Assembly: GCA_022843445.1 (NCBI GenBank)
Contig: JALHNS010000023.1
Coordinates: 1 to 33,982, forward strand
Direction: 5' to 3'
Source: Gemmata sp.
Lineage (GTDB): Bacteria > Planctomycetota > Planctomycetia > Gemmatales > Gemmataceae
Length of the DNA: 33,982 nucleotides
Each line of letters opens with the position of its first letter. Position 1 is the stretch's first letter. Of this stretch, positions 32,568 to 33,982 are shown in pieces. The notes beneath the pieces are model-generated. The model searched no databases and was not told the DNA's origin. It saw nothing but the letters and a program-made list of their open reading frames with translations. Both the position numbers and the translations under genes were made by a program.

Positions 32568-32685
32568 CGCTTCTCCCGGCTGAACTCCGTGCCGCCTTTC
32601 GCGTGTTGTATCGAACGCCGCGGTAGAAATCGGGGTCGCGCTCCGGGTAAGATACCCGCAACCGAATCACCTCCGGGTCACGTTC

Positions 32686-33219
32686 ATGGGTCCGCTGCTG
32701 GCGCTGTTGGGGCTGCTGCTCGCCGTGCTGGTGGGGGCGGCGCTGTTGCAACTGTCGGTCGCGGGCGCGAACCGGCTCGCGGGCGGAAGCCCCGCCGCGC
32801 CGCGCCGCGACCGCGACCTCGAATCCGAATGGGACAAGTGGGACTGGGACGAGTGGGACGACGACCGTGCCCCGTTCGAGGACGAACCGGTGCGCGCGAA
32901 GGGCCTGATCCCCAAGCCGAACCTCGGCGTCGGCATGGCCGTCGTGTTCCTCACGGCCGCGATCGGCGTCCTCGCGTTCGTACTCCTGAACTTCGCGCTC
33001 ATGGACCTGAGCGGGCGGCGGCACCGCGACCAGTCGGCGGCCGCGTTCCTGTTCACGCTCCCGATCGCGTACTTCGCCATGTCCGCGATGCTGGTCGGGT
33101 TCCTGCCCACCACGTTCCGCCGCGCGCTACTGGTCGCGCTGGTGTTCGCTCTCAGCGTGCTCGCGTTCTTCCTGAGCGTCGGCGCGCTGATCTTCGTGCT
33201 CAGCGCGATGCTGCGGTAA
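32686..33219 (+). CDS. Membrane protein of unknown function (177 aa)
   Basis: I do not recognise this protein. It has four hydrophobic helices (about 2-24, 82-103, 118-140 and 145-172). Between the first two is a soluble segment rich in Trp, Asp and Glu (EWDKWDWDEWDDDRAPFEDE, ~47-66). In the intergenic leader, CTCCGGGT occurs at 32641 and 32671, and CGGGTA-AGA-TACCCG forms a small hairpin at 32644-32658. The ATG at 32686 begins the first helix; there is no clear ribosome site. It converges with the last gene across a perfect palindrome. Confidence 0.7.
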   Translation: MGPLLALLGLLLAVLVGAALLQLSVAGANRLAGGSPAAPRRDRDLESEWDKWDWDEWDDDRAPFEDEPVRAKGLIPKPNLGVGMAVVFLTAAIGVLAFVLLNFALMDLSGRRHRDQSAAAFLFTLPIAYFAMSAMLVGFLPTTFRRALLVALVFALSVLAFFLSVGALIFVLSAMLR

Positions 33220-33221
33220 CC

Positions 33222-33245
33222 GCGCGCCGGGCCGGCCCGGCGCGC
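33222..33245. terminator. Perfect 24-base GC palindrome between convergent genes
   Basis: GCGCGCCGGGCC (33222-33233) is followed by its exact reverse complement (33234-33245). As RNA it could fold into a ~10-bp GC stem with a 4-base loop. It fills the gap between two convergent stops and touches one of them. There is no U-run. Confidence 0.6.
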
Positions 33246-33982
33246 TACTTCAGTTCCACGTCCCAGAACACGTCGCGGCGGCGCGGGCGCATCGCGAAGT
33301 ACAGCGCCACGGCCAACCCGAAGAAGCCCAGCCCGATCCACTCCGGGCGCACCGCCTCCGCGAGCCAGTCCCCGAACTGCTTGTAGAACGCGAACCCCTC
33401 CGCCTTCTGCGATTCGGGGTCCAGCTTCAGCGCTTTCAGGCCCATCGAGAGGTACGGGGCCGCGAGGCCCATCAGCCCGCACGCCACCGCGAGCGTCTGC
33501 TTGCGCACCTTCACGTCGAGCGGCACTTCCGCCAGCACGCGCCCGTTTTGGCGCACCAGCACGCGCGCGCCCTGCACGCGGCCGAGCACCCGCGGCACGA
33601 TCCAGAACGTTTCGGTCGAAACGTCGCCGGTGCCGTCGCCCGCGTTCAGCGCGTGCCGCGGCGGGTACACGTCGCACCCCGGTAGCACCGGTTCCACTTC
33701 CACGAGCGCGTTGTCTTCGACCTTGAACGCTTCGCTGGTGGTCTGCTTCACGTGCTTCTTCACCACCTCCGCGACCTCGCGCGCCGAGAGCACAACGAGC
33801 ATGGGGAACATGCGATCCGGGTTCATGCGCGCGTAGTACCTCACGGTGGCGCGGCGCGAACTGGTGTTCCGCGCCGGCGACCCGACGTAATCGAGACCGA
33901 CCGCGGAACCGCCCGCGCGCCGGCCTTCGGCGCTCGATTCGGCGCGCGCCTTGGCTTTCGCGCGGGTGGGCACCGGCGCGGG
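33245..33982 (-). CDS. C-terminal part of an unknown membrane-anchored protein (5' partial)
   Basis: The reading frame stays open to the right edge, so the start is probably outside the window; a GTG at 33973 is possible but unsupported. About 245 residues are visible. An Arg/Ser-rich stretch leads to RYYARMNPDRMFPMLVVLSARE. A beta-rich region (ALVEVEPVLPGCDVYPP, TFWIVPRVLGRVQGARVLVRQNGRVLAEVPLDVKV) follows. A hydrophobic segment with LAVACGLMGLAAPYLSMGL and a near-terminal helix IGLGFFGLAVALYFAM end in a basic tail. I cannot name the family; the beta domain may be periplasmic or cytoplasmic. Confidence 0.65.
   Translation of the reverse strand, partial: PAPVPTRAKAKARAESSAEGRRAGGSAVGLDYVGSPARNTSSRRATVRYYARMNPDRMFPMLVVLSAREVAEVVKKHVKQTTSEAFKVEDNALVEVEPVLPGCDVYPPRHALNAGDGTGDVSTETFWIVPRVLGRVQGARVLVRQNGRVLAEVPLDVKVRKQTLAVACGLMGLAAPYLSMGLKALKLDPESQKAEGFAFYKQFGDWLAEAVRPEWIGLGFFGLAVALYFAMRPRRRDVFWDVELK

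Noticed and set aside
31234-33024. 596-residue open frame covering the MFS gene
   Set aside because: It has no membrane pattern. The transporter frame in the same region has twelve hydrophobic helices.

Overview
The window looks like chromosomal DNA of a planctomycete, most likely family Gemmataceae (Gemmata or a close relative). The evidence is the very GC-rich coding sequence from about 8.6 kb rightward, a TIGR02996-type N-terminus (the Gemmata 'repeat-companion' family), a Tat-exported DUF1501 protein, a planctomycete-type secreted sulfatase, a ceramidase-like secreted protein, a DUF4337 protein, and many GTG starts. Placement rests on recognition of these families, not on a search.

Region A (1-8563) is accessory DNA with visibly lower and more mixed base composition than the rest. 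It ends at the 3' end of a tRNA-Gly gene, a classic island junction. It holds a partial and perhaps frameshifted gene, a small GNAT-like gene, and a two-gene leftward operon: a degenerate nitrilase-like protein coupled by a 4-base overlap to a GmrSD-like DUF262/DUF1524 nuclease. Divergent from these is a compact rightward operon of four genes: a GHKL-type ATPase, a STAS-like/winged-helix protein with its own promoter and palindrome, an unknown 130-residue protein, and a cysteine-rich protein with a predicted barrel. A convergent Mrr-like PD-(D/E)xK nuclease follows. No DNA methyltransferase is present. I read the region as a defence or mobile-element island and the four-gene operon as the best candidate for an undescribed system.

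Region B (8564-33982) is ordinary core genome. In order it carries tRNA-Gly, an SGNH hydrolase, a divergent BamA/Omp85 gene, and an NAD cluster (glutamine-dependent NAD synthetase, WD40 protein, nicotinate phosphoribosyltransferase). Next come a DcrB-like protein, a YbdK-type carboxylate-amine ligase, a duplicated membrane protein, DUF4337, the helicase HrpB, a sulfatase, MutY, a ceramidase-like protein, and the TIGR02996 protein. Two coupled unknown genes, tRNA-Glu, DUF1501, an MFS nucleoside transporter and two unknown membrane proteins complete it, the last running off the right edge.

Four sizeable intergenic inverted repeats (12.7, 17.9, 23.6 and 29.6 kb) and a perfect 24-base palindrome (33.2 kb) lie between core genes. 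Several sit between convergent genes, which fits terminator or REP/MITE-like roles. No gene-free stretch exceeds 300 bases. The largest are 379-632, which holds only a hairpin, and 8299-8563, which holds a hairpin and three phased heptamers. No CRISPR array, rRNA or insertion sequence was seen.
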